A DNA stretch of 64,000 bases, from NCBI GenBank assembly GCA_010093515.1, contig MU001673.1, forward strand, positions 686,049 to 750,048, read 5' to 3'. Position 1 is the first letter of the stretch. Every line of letters begins with the position of its first letter. Below the pieces are notes generated by a model. The model was not told where the DNA came from. It made no database searches and was given only the letters and a program-made list of their open reading frames with translations. The position numbers and the translations under genes were made by a program. Below are positions 21,695-36,168 of this stretch, in pieces. Origin of the DNA: Lineolata rhizophorae (lineage: Eukaryota; Ascomycota; Dothideomycetes; Lineolatales; Lineolataceae).

Positions 21695-23953
21695 CTGGGC
21701 GCGGCGCGCAATCGGAAAGTCAGGTCTGGATCTCAGAAAGAAAAATTTGATTCCCCTCGTTCGGCCCGGGCGAGTTCGCATGGGGCGCGAAAGCGTGCGC
21801 GCAGTCACATCGCGCCTAGTCGCGCTCTCGCCGCCTAGGCTGCGGGATTGGGGATGGGGAGGGGGGGTTTTAGTGGGAAGCAGCAGTGCGCCCGGGTCGG
21901 GGTCCAGCTTTAAAGGGAGGGGGGAGCGGGACGGCGGACAACGGCCAGCGGAATAGCCACGAGACGGAACGCGGGCAGGTGAGTGGACGGGGAGGAGCCA
22001 TACCGTGCGGCGTCAAAAAGGAAAGGGGCCTGACCGGACTCGCAAGGGCCTGCATGAGGGCAGCATAAGCGTGCGCGATGCGTGGTGGGGGTGAGGGTAG
22101 GTCGGGCAGGTAGGGAAGCAGCAGCGCGTCGGCGAGGAGGGGTAGGTGGTGGACGCAGGAAGTAGGTACTAGGCGGGCAGGCAGGGAGGGGCTCAACTAG
22201 AGAGTAAGAGGGGCGGGAGGGCGACAACGGGAGGAAGAGGCGGTGGCGGCGGCGGGAGAGAAGAGGGAAGAAGATCGAAAGAACGGCGGCGCCGGGCAGC
22301 ACGGGCTCGCAGGCCGTGGACAGGTCTCGCGTGGCCGTCCTGCCGGGCGCTTGTGGCAGGAGAAACGGCATGCCGGCGAGGCGGGGAAGATGCTGGAGGT
22401 GGGGGTTGCGGTCTTGCGGAGGACCCTTTTGCCTCTTTGCGCCTGCCTGTGCGCGTGCGGCGCGGCTTCCCCCGGCGGCGGCGAGCGAGCGCGGCCGGCG
22501 GGCGGGGCGCGCCGCTGCCTTGTTCTGCACGCGCCGGCGCCGAGTCGCGCGCGCTCTCTGCGGCCGGCCGGCGGTGGTGGATTGTCTCTCCCATCCTGTC
22601 CGTGTCTCTCCACCCCCGGGTCGCGCGGCGCATGCTGCTGCTCCTGCTAGTACATACAGCTACATGCCTGCGCGCGTGCCGGGCAGCGTTGCAGCGCTGC
22701 AGCAGACCGGCGGCGTCGGTAGGTGGAGTATAGGTAAGGACCACGGAGAATGCGAAGGAAGGCAGCCTGGAGGCCCTGGCCATTTGGGTTCACGAGGCGG
22801 CGGCGGCGGCTGCGACTGGGCGCCCGCCTCGGTGTGCCGGCCGGCGCGGGGGCACGTCATGTTGCGGCGGCCGGGGCGGCGGGCGGCAAGGGAATGCGGC
22901 GCGCGGCCGGCGGCGGCGATCCAGCTGTCGCTGCCCGGCGAGGAGGGGAGGCAGGCAGGGGAGGCGCCCGGGCAGGCACGCAGCGCAGCGCAGCTCCGCC
23001 GCGAAGGCTGCCAGGCCGCGGCGGCTTGGGACCCCGTCTCGCCGGCCGGCCAGCCGTACGCGCCGGCCACGCCGGGCCCAGGGGCAGCGTCCGCGGTTCG
23101 GCATTCATCTGCGGTGGTGGTCTGGACGGATGGAACCTAGGTAGTCGTAGCGGCGGGCTGCTTGGCGCGCAATTCAGGAGCGAGGGGGATGGATGGAGGG
23201 AGGCGCCTTTCACTCGCGACTGCGGCGCCGGCGCCGGGCGGCGGCGGGACCAGGAAGAGAAGGTTCCCGACGGGAGCGGCTGCTGCAGTGCGAAACAGAG
23301 CAGGGCCTGCGAGCTCTAGCCTCCCACCCGCCCAACAGCCCTCTCTCTTTTTTTGCCCTTTTCTTTTCTGTTCAAAAAGACCCTTGATTTTTCGCAACCC
23401 CCCCTTCTCACTCAAACCCCCCCTTCTTACACCTTTCAGCCATGCCTCGCTCGTCAGCCCTTCACTTCATGCTCATCCTCTCCTCGCAGGCCCGTCGTCC
23501 GCGGGACTGAAGGTTGCGCGCGCCCGCCAGTCCTGCTGCCCTGCGAACGCCCTCAACCTTCACCTCCGCCCCGAGCCCTCTTCCACCACCGGCCCGCCGC
23601 CCAACCCCTTTCCTTTGAACCCAATTCCTCCTTGCTGCCGCTGCCTCCGCCCGGCGCCACTACCTCTTCTCTCCCGCTTCTCCCCTTCCCGCTCTGCGCA
23701 TTCCGTCCGCCGTGGCCGCGGCCGCCACCGCCGCCGCCAAGTTTCGCCTGCTGTCTGTCTCGCCGTGCTCGCCTGGCTAGCAGTCAATCGGCTGCTCACA
23801 CGACGCGCCGAGGGCAGGCACCGGCCGGACCTGCTAGACGAGTCCCCCCAAGCCTTCCTTCCCCGGCGGTGACCCTTTAGGCGATCCGACCTCACCGCCC
23901 GCGCCCTTGCTCTCTTTGGAAGCAGCTCCCACCAGCCAGCGAGCCAACCAGCC
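21695..23953. other. GC-rich divergent region between ATE1 and the Nudix gene
   Basis: About 2.26 kb. From 21800 to 22300 the plus strand is purine-rich; from 22400 to 23300 it is extremely rich in GC with many CCGGCC-type runs; from 23330 to 23900 it is pyrimidine-rich, the usual look of a fungal leader before the Nudix start. Long frames here (for example 22316-23140) are low-complexity Ala/Arg/Gly/Pro and have no domain. The missing first exon of ATE1 should lie in the left part. Confidence 0.5.
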
Positions 23954-24645
23954 ATGGCGCAGCAGCTGATGCCAATGCAGTCGCGGACTGGCCGCAGCAA
24001 CCAGCGTGAGTTGTCGCTCGAGTCGTGTTTACCCTCGCATGGTTCGCATCGTGCATTCACACCCAAGTCTGCTTCCTTGTATCTTGTCCGTTCGCCTCTC
24101 CGTCATCAGTCGTCTTCCCAGTTCTTGGGGTCTTGGGGAGACTGCGGCATTTTCCCCGTCGTTGCGGTGGTGGCCGGGCCGCTGATCGTATCCCTTTCTT
24201 TCTTTCCCTCGAAACAGGTTACGGCACGCAGGGCGAACGTCTCGTGGCGGGCGTCGTGCCCCTCTCCCAGGACAAGTACCACGTGCTCCTGATCCAGTCG
24301 ACGCGTCGCGGCGGCTGGGTCCTGCCCAAGGGCGGCTGGGAAACAGACGAGAAGACGGCGCAGGATGCCGCCTGTCGCGAGGCCTGGGAGGAGGCTGGCA
24401 TCATCGTCAAAATCACCTACGACCTCGGCCTCATCCCGGAGAAGCGGAAACCTGAGGAGCTGAGCCCGCAGGCCCCAAAGGCCGCCTACCACTTCTTCGA
24501 GGCCACAGTTCAAAAAGAGGAGGCCGACTGGCCTGAGAGGGACAAACGCGGCCGCCGGTGGTTCACCTACACTCAAGCCCGCGGCCATCTCGCGGACCGG
24601 CCCGAGCTCCTGGACGCCCTCGATCGTTGCACCATGCATCGGTAG
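23954..24645 (+). CDS. Nudix hydrolase, diphosphoinositol polyphosphate phosphohydrolase-like
   Basis: Two exons (23954-24005, 24218-24645) over a 212-nt intron (GTGAGT..ACAG) give 159 residues. The Nudix box is complete: G-x5-E-x7-REAWEEAGI, starting in GGWETDEKT, preceded by RRGGWVLPKGG. Size, the double-glycine context and the basic STRRGG motif fit the fungal Aps1/Ddp1 group, which cuts diphosphoinositol polyphosphates and diadenosine polyphosphates in the cytosol. It could be another small Nudix enzyme, since specificity cannot be read from the box. The Kozak context and a CT-rich leader support the ATG at 23954. Confidence 0.9.
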
Positions 24646-26714
24646 ATTCAGTCGCTCCATTCCCGGACCTTTTTCTCGCGACAGTTAGAGTTGACACCTG
24701 GCACTCACGCATGCACTTCAACACCCCATCATATCACCACCGTTTACTCCCTTCCCGGCTAATTTATTTCCCCTCTCCCCTCCCCCATTCTCTCCGCCTT
24801 TCTCTTCCTCGGTTTTTGCACCTTGCATGCGCTAGAAGTCAAAGACCTTTTAAGACTTGCCCAAAAAAAAGTTCGAGGAGGTTCATAGAGTTTCTTCCCT
24901 TCTATATTTGCTATTTTGCTGGCGGGTCGGCATCACTTTTCTGGTGGTCTCAAGTTACCTTAACCTTTTAAAAAGCATTGCTCGTCACGCTCTGCTTTTT
25001 CCGAGCGTGTGGCCGGCAGCTTGCGGCGGAGTTTCAGTGCTGAAATCAATCAGTGGAACGCCAGCTGCAGCTTTTCTTTCCACAGAAATCGTGAGCTTGC
25101 CGATGCTGCCGTGGTTTCGACTAATCGCACAGGGCATCACAACCCGCGATTGCGGCCTTCATATCCCCCCCTCCCCTCCCCAACCTCCAGACGCAGCCTA
25201 TTGCAGCCCTGACGAGCAAAAACAGTCCAAAGAAAAGGAAATGGCTGGTACCATTGATCGCTCGCGGCGAGTACTTTTGATTTCTACGGTATAATAGGTA
25301 CGAGACATTGTACTTGGCTTCGGCTTTGAATATATCGGAAAGTCGAAAGTCCGCCATTCGGGCAGCCCAAGCGCAAGTTATAGTAAGCTGTAGGCTCCCC
25401 GAACCCCGGCTCGTAGACATGCGTTGACGTTCGGTAGCGGAGATGTTGACTCGTCTAGAATATGAGTCGCCACGGTATGTCGTAGATCAGCCATGCAGGG
25501 GGTGCAATGGTACGGTGTGCATTGAAGGCCTCAATTGGTGGGATGTCCGGGCTTTGATGTCAACATGGTACCTAGTCCCCTACTGTCGCTAAGTTGTACC
25601 GAGAGGCTATACTGGCTGCACTCGCACGAGTTCTACGTGCGAAATTTACCTCTAATATCACCCTAATGGCATGATATAGCTCTATTTATGCCACCCGGCA
25701 GGTTCCTGTTCTTACGAGGTGGCCATGCGCATAGCACGTGAGGGCTCAGGAACTATCTTATCACACATGCGGACGCCGGGTGTCCCTGTCGGTGGGTCGC
25801 CCACCCTGCAGAGCGCGAGTTCTACGGTAGAAATTCGTCATCCCACGACTCGAAAGGGGACGAATGAAAAGTAGGCAATTTACAATCGAAAAGCCTGGGA
25901 ATGCAACCTTCCAATTCTCTCCGATGCAAAAAGTCTTCCCGCCAAGTGTGGTACCGCCGACTTCAGATCGACAACGGATTAAGTCGGCACTTGCGCTTTT
26001 CTTGCGATGGGAGGACAACAAGTGTGACGTCAGCGGCCGTTGGAGGCCACGTGCTCAGGGCATCGTGCTCCGTATACTCCGTATCGTAGTAGCAAAGTCT
26101 CCTGAGAACTGGCAAACGCCGCAACCAGGGATCGGTGCGCTCAAGCCTTGGCAAGAATCAATGACTCCGGCCGGCAATTTCTAGATGGTCTGGATGGAGG
26201 CGCGGTTGTCCTGATGCCATTGCAGCGCTTCCGCCGTCCTGGCAAAAGCAGCTAACTCATCACATGAGAGATTACCTATACCGGGCCGGTCAGGAAAAAG
26301 AAAAATTTGACCGGCCGGCGAGCTGGGTCTACAGCGCGACGGCTGAGTTTTGCCCAAGCACTTTTCCTTTTTAAACTTTTTCCTTGTCGCCCCACGCGCC
26401 GAGGCAAGCAAGCCGCCAAACCAGATATGTCTTAGCGCCATTTCCCCACCATTCCGTAATGCTTGCCGCGGCCACCGCCGACCTCGCCCGGCCGGCCGGC
26501 CCTTTGCCAATGGCCAGTCATACCAAGTTTTTTTTTTTCCCTTGCCTTTCCTTTCTTACAATTCCCAGCCTCCTCCGAATTAAGGAAGAGAAAAAGAAAG
26601 TCGGGCTTTAAAAGGCCATTCTACTACTTCTCACCGCGCATATCCATTCGCTTCCCCTCTCCTACTTGACTCCGCTCCCACCCTGAAAGATCAATTTCGC
26701 AAACATCGCCAGCC
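24646..26714. other. intergenic, Nudix 3' flank and homocitrate synthase promoter
   Basis: About 2.07 kb with only short chance frames. Features near the homocitrate synthase start are a palindromic CRE (TGACGTCA, 26025-26032), two TGACTC half-sites (26162-26167, 26667-26672) and a T-rich tract around 26525. No gene is supported. Confidence 0.5.
26025..26032. promoter_or_regulatory. CRE palindrome TGACGTCA upstream of homocitrate synthase
   Basis: A perfect 8-base ATF/CREB site about 690 bases upstream of the homocitrate synthase ATG. In filamentous fungi such sites are bound by AtfA-type bZIP proteins. The sequence shows the site only; its use is inference. Confidence 0.35.
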
Positions 26715-28816
<2,102 letters not shown>

Positions 28817-29654
28817 GACTGGCGAAAAGTTTCTCTTTTGTTTGGTTCCTGTTCCTTGCTCCTGGAAGCGAGAAAAAAAAATAGTTGGGTGTCCATCAGC
28901 ATCATCTCCAGGCGTCTTTTGGGGTTGTTTTGAAAAAGGATACATGGTTTTGCACGCTTGAGCAATTAGCCTTCTCGAGATTCCCTCCCTTCGAGTCTCT
29001 TTTCTCCGCCAAGAGGAGGCGCCCATCTGGCGGTGACAGTCAGGTGCGGTTGCTAGATGGGTGTAAATACTACCCAACTATGGAAGAGGTTCCAAGCACG
29101 GAGTCCTACCGTTACGGTTGCATGCTGGAAAAGTGTGAGTGGGTCGATCTCAAGCATGATTTCGGCAGAGCGAAAAAAAAGGAGATGCATTATGCCTTAG
29201 TATTAGAGTATAAAGTGTGTTTTAGGATTATATGCGCTGTTATTGGCATCTGTGCAACCACTTTTACTTTTAGCTCCCAGTTCACGGGATACTTATACAT
29301 ACACACTATAGCTCTCTTTGCGTCCCACCTCCAATCCCTTATAGAAAGGGTGCGCGACAATTGGTTGATGAACTTCTTGACCGCCACTTTTAGTGCGCGA
29401 GCACTAGAAGATAGCAAGAGGAATGTGCAACCGTGGCTGTGTAAGAAGGTCCATTATTGAATACCGACCCTCGTTAACCAACCGCGGGTTTTTCTTTCCC
29501 TCCCTCCTTTCCCTACACACGCATCCACCCATCCTCTAAGCTATCTATTCACCTACTCTATTCCCTAGTTCACTACCTACTCCTTCGTACTCCCCTCCCT
29601 CCCCTCTTTCCATGCGCCCGCACCCAACTCAACCGAACCCAAACCCAAACCCCT
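28817..29654. other. convergent 3' flanks of homocitrate synthase and TSC13
   Basis: About 840 bases. A frame at 28885-29460 has no ATG start, no family motif and lies in the AT-rich 3' flank, so I leave it out. The last 200 bases before 29655 are CT-rich on the plus strand. Confidence 0.5.
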
Positions 29655-30829
29655 CTACACCACCCCGGGCACCATAACCCACCTCTTCGGCGCATACCCC
29701 TCCCCAAACTCTCTCCGATACCTCCTCTCCTTCTTCCTCGCCCACACCGCCATCGTGCTCGCCGCCACGGCCGTGAACGCCGCCACGGCCCAGCTGCCGC
29801 TCACGGCCCACATGCCGATCCAAGCCAGCGTCTCGAACGCGTAGTTGGGGCAGGTGACGGCGCCGAAGCCCCAGCCGCGGGGGATGCCGCGGGCGGCGGA
29901 GCCGCGGGCGCGCAGCGAGCGCAGCTCCAGGTGGGTTGCGGCGTTGCCGAGCTCGCCGGCGAGGTAGAAGGCGAGGCCGAGAGCGACGCGGGCGCGGGCG
30001 AGCGGGCGGAGGGCGTCGTAGGACGTCGCGGCGGGGGAGGAGCCGGGCACGTAGACGCTGTAGGCGATGAGGAGGCCGGCGAGGAGCCAGTAGTGGGCGC
30101 TGTTTTTGAAGACGTTGCGCAGAGGCATGGTGCTGGAGGAGAAGCGGTGGACGAAGAGGGTTTCGAGTTCGCGCTTGAGGAAGTGGAGGGTTGTGAGGGC
30201 GAGGGTGAGGGTTTGGAGGGTGGATGGGGGGGTGGATGGGCGAGGCGAGAAGGGGAGGTAGGAGCGCGTGTAGTAGATTAGGGGGTGGATGAGGAGCGGG
30301 CCTAGGTATTCGACGATGAAGACGGTGCGCCAGGCGATTTGGGGCCCTGTTGGGAAGGGGTGGTTGTTAGTCCGGGTGTGGCACGTTGTGCGAAGGGGCA
30401 AGTATAGTGTAGGTAGGAGAGGGCAGTGGAGGCGTGCGGTATATGCATTCAAGCGTACCCAGATCTTTGACGTAGATGGTGCTCCTATCCCGCAGCCCGG
30501 TCCGCTCGATCGTGTATTCGGTCGAGTTGGGCACCAGCTGCCCGTCGCTGCCCTTCGTGATGCGCGTCCGGTGCACTGACACACCGCATTGTGCCGCGAT
30601 GCGCTTGTAGAGTTCGGCGCCCGAGTCGTTGCTCGCGATGGTGGTCTCTTCGCCGAGCTTCTTGAGGGGTTTGCCTGTGCAGGGAGGGAAAATTGGCTTT
30701 CGTCAGTGTACGCTAGCTTTGTCGTCGAGTGTCGCCTGTGGATCGGGCTTGTAGACCGTGCTATTAAGTGTAGGAATTGTTGAACGCACCCCGTGGCCGC
30801 ACTTGCAACGTCAAGGTCTTGGATGCCAT
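29655..30829 (-). CDS. TSC13: TSC13, very-long-chain trans-2-enoyl-CoA reductase
   Basis: Three exons (30790-30829, 30459-30674, 29655-30346) give 315 residues; yeast Tsc13 has 310. It carries out the last step of the ER fatty-acid elongation cycle, feeding sphingolipid synthesis. The N-terminal part is a ubiquitin-like fold (TLTLQVRPRG..GLRDRSTIYVKDLG), followed by several membrane segments and the steroid 5-alpha-reductase-type C-terminal domain with HFLKRELETLFVHRFS, PNYAFETLAWIG and a basic KKERRYRREFG..YAPKRW end. The introns are 115 and 112 nt. The ATG at 30829 starts the conserved MASKTLTL. The C-terminal half is strongly GC-biased. Confidence 0.93.
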
Positions 30830-32747
30830 GGTGGATTTTAGGCGGTCGGAATTCGCATTCAAGCGCTGGCGTTGAGGGATAGATTGGAAAATTGGGCGCA
30901 ACGGGCGGGACGCACAACGTGGGACGTAAAGCGCGGCTCAACGTCGAGGCCTCTTCTTGGCGTCATGTGATCTACAGTACCGCCCTGCAAAGGCCGTAGT
31001 CCGGGATGAGAGAAGCCTATCAGTTGCGAGGAGTCGTCCCGTCTTGCCGCATGCCTGCAGAGCCGAGAATCCCGTCTGGGGCACAGTTGCGGGCCGTCCC
31101 CAGCCCAAGGACGTGAGGCATCCTGAGAACCGGGCGCGAGAACGATATCGTGCCGCTAGCGCACTCGCCGCGTGGACGCACCTCCATACGATACTGGAGG
31201 TACGAGAGAACAAAAGCACAACTCATTGTTGGGGTCGAGTCGGCAGATTTTGTGCCACGGTGGTGCATGCAACGTCAATTCAAGTTGGCCTTGGGCCATC
31301 GTCAAGACGACGCTCGATGAATGGACTCAGGCTCTCCCTGTCCTTGGCTCGAGCCGTCGCGGCGTTCCGGTCGAGAGCATCTGCCATGAGCGGGACATGA
31401 CATACATGCGGGCAAACGAGGCTAGCGATCCCGGAGACGTCTTGCTTGGTGAAATTGTGGCGTTTCGGTCCTTGCTGTGCCGAAGCCACAATCTTCGGGG
31501 CGCGGATACCAAACCCCCATCCGTCCATCCACTTCCAGCCGGGCGTACGCCACTCGGCGGGCAACAAAGGCGTTGCAACGGGGCAGATAAGCAGGGACGT
31601 ACATATACGGGTAAGGAGCCGCTGACACCGAGTCCCAGGACGGCTGGTCCCGTAGGTGAGCTGCACGAGTTACCTCATCGAGCAACGTCCGGCCAGCTGG
31701 TTCCTGATGCTGCAAAAGAAGCGCCTTTCAAGGGGATCGGCGGGCGGCCTGGGCTGGGCTAGGTTTTTGGCCCCGGCCCGCGTCGGCAACGCCGCCCGTA
31801 TGCAAAGCGATGGCTGCATGCACCGCCGGCGGCGGGACAGCTGCAGCTCCCAGCTGGGAGATCGCGAATCGCGCCTTTTCAGCCGTGCCGCCCACTGCCG
31901 CGGTCTGCCGGTGGGGTGTCCTCTCCAGAGCAGTAATGCCCCTGCTGCCATTGGTCTCCTGCAGGGATGGCGGCCGGATGGCTTGCGCAAACGGGTGGTG
32001 CACACGTTCTTGGTCTTCCCTGGAATGCTGTCCACACCGCGTCCCCAAGCCTCAGCCGCACTCGACCGGCCCTTCCTCTGGACGAACTGGCCCGCCTCGC
32101 AACGGTAGTCCCCAGCCTTGAGCTTACGAGCCGTTCCTGGCCTGAGATAAATAGCCTCTCGCCCCGTCCCGTCTCTGCTTCTTTGGGACTGACGGAAGCT
32201 CGCCGGCTTTCAACGTCGTCCAGTACCTCTGCGAGGCTACCTCGGTGTATCCCTTACGTAGCATCTCTTATTGCCCACCTCGAGCGTCATCATTCGACCG
32301 GAGCTGGAGTCCGACGCCTCCATCTTCCCTCGTGCCATAATTAGTTCGATCTTTGTTTGTCCGCTGCGGTTTCTCGTTCTAAGTTAGACTGGACTTTGGG
32401 AAAACTTTACAGGCCGATTGATCTAGTAAGTTGTCCAGGCTTCCACTTTGCAATACTATTTTGACTATTTGTATCACACCGACCATTTTATTTTTCTCGT
32501 CCAAATCGCATGTTATCCATGCTGTATGACAATCTCGGAAAGTTCGTGTAGCTTGTCGACCAGAATTCTGTTTGCGTGTTGCCCAGCTTGTTGCAGCCGC
32601 GATTCTTTCCCGTCTGCTAATATCCCTCCCGACCCAAGTTTATCAATGTTCCCTCCTCTCCGGGTTCCTAAATCCTGAGAGATTTCCAACCACCAAACTG
32701 CCGGTTCTGCGTCTAGCGCTACCAGCACACATCGTCAGGGTTCCACC
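30830..32747. other. divergent upstream region of TSC13 and the Ppo gene
   Basis: About 1.9 kb with overlapping chance frames on both strands and no domain motif. The right part (32340-32740) is CT- and T-rich on the plus strand, consistent with a long leader for the oxygenase gene. Confidence 0.5.
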
Positions 32748-35700
32748 ATGATCCTCTCGATTCTAACTGGACTTAGAAATTTGTTGTACGCTCCAATGGC
32801 AGCCGTAACAGAGAAGGAAAATCAAAATGGCGCTCCGCCAGAGCCAGCTTCGCCAAGCCAGCTCGACGAGATTCGGAGCGAAGTGGACGGCAAGTTCAAG
32901 GCTCTTGTCGGCTTGATTAACGCAATGAAACGGCCGGTGCCAAACGAGACTGGGGACGGAACTGAACTGGACAAAGAGGACTACCATACGGACGTCAAGG
33001 ATGTAGTCTCAAACAGCCTTTCCGATCTTGCTCACTTGGGAATCAGCGACATTGGCACGCTCATCAAGCTTCAAAGGAACAAGATGACCGGAGACCTCGT
33101 GGACGACAAGACCTATCTCATGGAAGGCTTGATCAAAGTTGCGGCTTCACTTCCCAACAACTCTAAGAACGCGAAGACCATTACCAACGAATTCCTCACC
33201 CAGTTGTGGGGAGACCTAGACCATCCACCCCTCTCCTATCTGGGAGACCAGTATGGATATCGCCAACCCGATGGATCTTTCAACAGTCTTCTCTACCCAC
33301 ATGTTGGGAAGGCGGGTATGCCCTATGCGAGGACAGCAAAGCCGGCCATTATGCAACCAGCTGCTCTTCCGGACCCGGGCGTTATTTTTGACAGTATAAT
33401 GGCGCGGAAAGTCCATGAACCTCACCCGAACCGAATTTCGAGCATGCTCTTTTACGTAGCCACCATCATCATTCATGACTTGTTCAGAACCGACCACCAT
33501 GACTTCAGGAAGTCGAATACGTCGTCATACCTTGACCTCTCTCCCCTTTACGGGAGCAACGCGGAGGAACAAAAGCAAATGAGGACGTTTGAAGACGGAA
33601 AGCTGAAGCCAGATTGCTTTTCGGAGTCCCGACTGCTATTACAGCCTCCCGGTGTCGGATGTATTTTGATCATGTTCAACCGCTTCCACAATTACGTTGT
33701 TGAGCAGCTAGCTCTGATCAACGAAGGTGGCAGATTCACAAGGCCTCAAGAAGGCGTCTATGGTGGCCACATCCGAACCATGGAGGAATATGATGAGCAT
33801 TTGTTCCAAACTGGCCGCTTGATTACCTGTGGGCTCTACATCAACATTGTTCTCATCGATTATGTCCGAACGATCCTGAATTTGAACAAAACTGAAAGCG
33901 ATTGGCAACTAAATCCACGAGTTGACATCCCCAACGGCCCACCAATGGGAGTCGGCAACCAAGTTTCCGCGGAATTCAATCTAGTTTATCGCTGGCATTC
34001 GGCTATTTCGGAACGTGATGAGAAATGGACCATAGGCCTATGGAAGGAAATGTTCGGAGACGCCGACCCAAAGACGATGAGCATGCCCGAGTTCTTTAAG
34101 AAACTTAGGGATATGTCTGACAAGGTCCCCGAGAATCCTCCGGAGAGGCCGTTTGCCGGCTTGAACCGGAAAGAGGACGGCACTTACGATGATGATGATT
34201 TGGTCAGTATTCTGACAGAAAGCATCGAGGACTGCGCGAACTCCTTCGGTGCCCAGAGAGTCCCTGAAGTGATGCGGGTCATCGAGATCCTTGGAATGGA
34301 ACAAGCCCGTACCTGGCATGTGGCTACTCTGAACGAATTCCGCAAGCACTTCCATCTCACACCACACCGCACGTTCGAGGATATCAATCCTGATGTGGCA
34401 GAAGAACTCAGACGCCTCTACGACCATCCTGACCTTGTCGAGCTGTATCCTGGATTGGTAGCAGAGTCGGCAAAGAAGCCGATGGTACCGGCCTCGGGAC
34501 TGACTCCTTCGTATACTGTCTCGCGAGCTGTGCTCTCTGACGCTGTGGCTCTCGTCCGAGGCGACCGATTCTACACCATTGATTACCATCCTAAAAAGCT
34601 GACCAACTGGGGCTTCGCCACTGCAAACTCGGACACTTCTGTTAACCACGGATGCGTCTTCTACAAGCTCTTCCTCCGTGCTTTCCCGCATCACTTCGAA
34701 TCCAACTCGGTCTACGCGCATTTCCCGCTGACAATCCCGTCGGAAATGAAAACGGTCCTCACGACGCTAGACAAAGACCATGTTTTCAACTTCGACAAAC
34801 CAAAGAAGAAGGGCGATGAGCATATGATATTTAGGTATTCCACCGCGGAGACAATTCTCAGCAACCAGGAAATTTTCAAGGTCACATGGGGCAAGGCCAT
34901 GGAGTTTCTGATGGGCCCTGCGGTCAAGGACTTTATGCTTGCAGGCGATGGCTACAAGAATGCTCAGTCACGGAAGATGATGAGTGAGGCGCTCTATATT
35001 AGCGATTGGGATAAGGAGGTAAAGGCATTCTATGAGACTGTCGTCACCCAATTGCTCCACAAAAAGTCCTACAAGCTTGCGGGAACCAATCAGGTCGACG
35101 TCATCCGCGATGTCGGCAACCTTGCTCATGTCCATTTCTGCGCTGAACTTTTCTCGCTTCCGCTCAAGACGGAGGAGCGTCCGCACGGAATTTTCACCGA
35201 ACACGAGCTGTACCTTATCATGGCTGCGGTTTTTGTCTGCGTTTTCTTCGATGTCGATCCGGCCAGTTCGTTCCCAGTTCACCAGGCTGCTTATAAGGTA
35301 ACGCAACAACTGGGCAAACTGGTCGAGGCAAATGTGGCGGCCATCAAGAGAGCTGGCGTCTTCTCTAGTGTCATGCAAGCGCTGTTCCCCAAAGAGACAA
35401 AGTTGAAGAGCTACGGCATCCACATGATCAAGCGGCTTCTAGCATCGGGAATGGACGTTAAGGAGCTCGTTTGGGGTCACATTCTCGGCACCGCGGGCGG
35501 CATGGTACCGAACCAGGGCCAACTCCTCGGCCAGACACTCGACTACTTCTTCAGCGAAGGGACGGAGCACCTACCGGAGCTCAACCGGCTGGCCAAGGAG
35601 GATACTGAGGAGGCCGACAAGAAGCTGATGCACTACATGCTAGAGGGCTCGCGCCTGTACGGCGAGACGGGTGTGTTCCGCTACGTGACCAAGGAAACGG

Positions 35701-36168
35701 AGATCAACGATGGTGGGCGCATCATAAAGTGCAAGCCAGGCGACAAGATCATGATCAACTTCCGCGCCGCGTCGCGTGACCCTGACATCTTCCCCAACCC
35801 AGACAAGCTTGACCTCGACAGGCCCATCGAGTCGTACATCCACCTAGGGTCGGGTCCCCACCAGTGCTTAGGGCTACCCATGGTGCGCATCTCACTCACG
35901 ACGATGCTGAAGGCCATTGCGAGATTGGACAACTTGCGACCTGCGCCGGGGCCACAGGGAAAGGTCCACAAGGTTACGAAGCCGTTTGGGCCCGGAGATA
36001 CGCTACCCGAGAGCGTTCATTACCATGCGTATCTCACAGTTAATCACGATCGTTACTTCCCGTTCCCATGTTGTAAGTTTCCTGTGCTCTACCCATGCCT
36101 TAGTGAATTTTTCTGTGCTGACAATCACAATAGCAATGAAGATCAACTGGGACGGTCCGCTTCCTTGA
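32748..36168 (+). CDS. ppo: Ppo fatty-acid dioxygenase/P450 fusion (linoleate diol synthase family)
   Basis: Two exons (32748-36072, 36134-36168) over a 61-nt intron near the 3' end give 1119 residues, the normal size for psi-producing oxygenases. The N-terminal heme peroxidase half has the distal histidine H243 in IIHDLFRT and the YRWH motif with catalytic Y414 and proximal H417. The C-terminal P450 half has N922-Q923 in the helix-I region (PNQGQ) and the heme thiolate C1040 in HLGSGPHQCLG. The family makes 8- or 10-hydroperoxy C18 fatty acids and isomerises them to diols or other oxylipins that steer sporulation and secondary metabolism. Both active sites look complete, which favours a PpoA/B type over PpoC-like forms with a dead P450. 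Without the 3' exon the frame runs on into noncoding sequence. Confidence 0.93.

Noticed and set aside
22316-23140. 274-codon forward frame in the GC-rich stretch
   Set aside because: Low-complexity Ala/Arg/Gly/Pro composition, no domain, and similar long frames exist on the other strand; high GC alone removes stops.
28885-29460. 191-codon frame after homocitrate synthase
   Set aside because: Starts at a non-ATG codon in the 3' flank, has no motif, and its composition follows AT-rich noncoding DNA.
31172-31762. 196-codon forward frame upstream of Ppo
   Set aside because: Several overlapping frames on both strands of equal quality; no motif and non-ATG alternatives.
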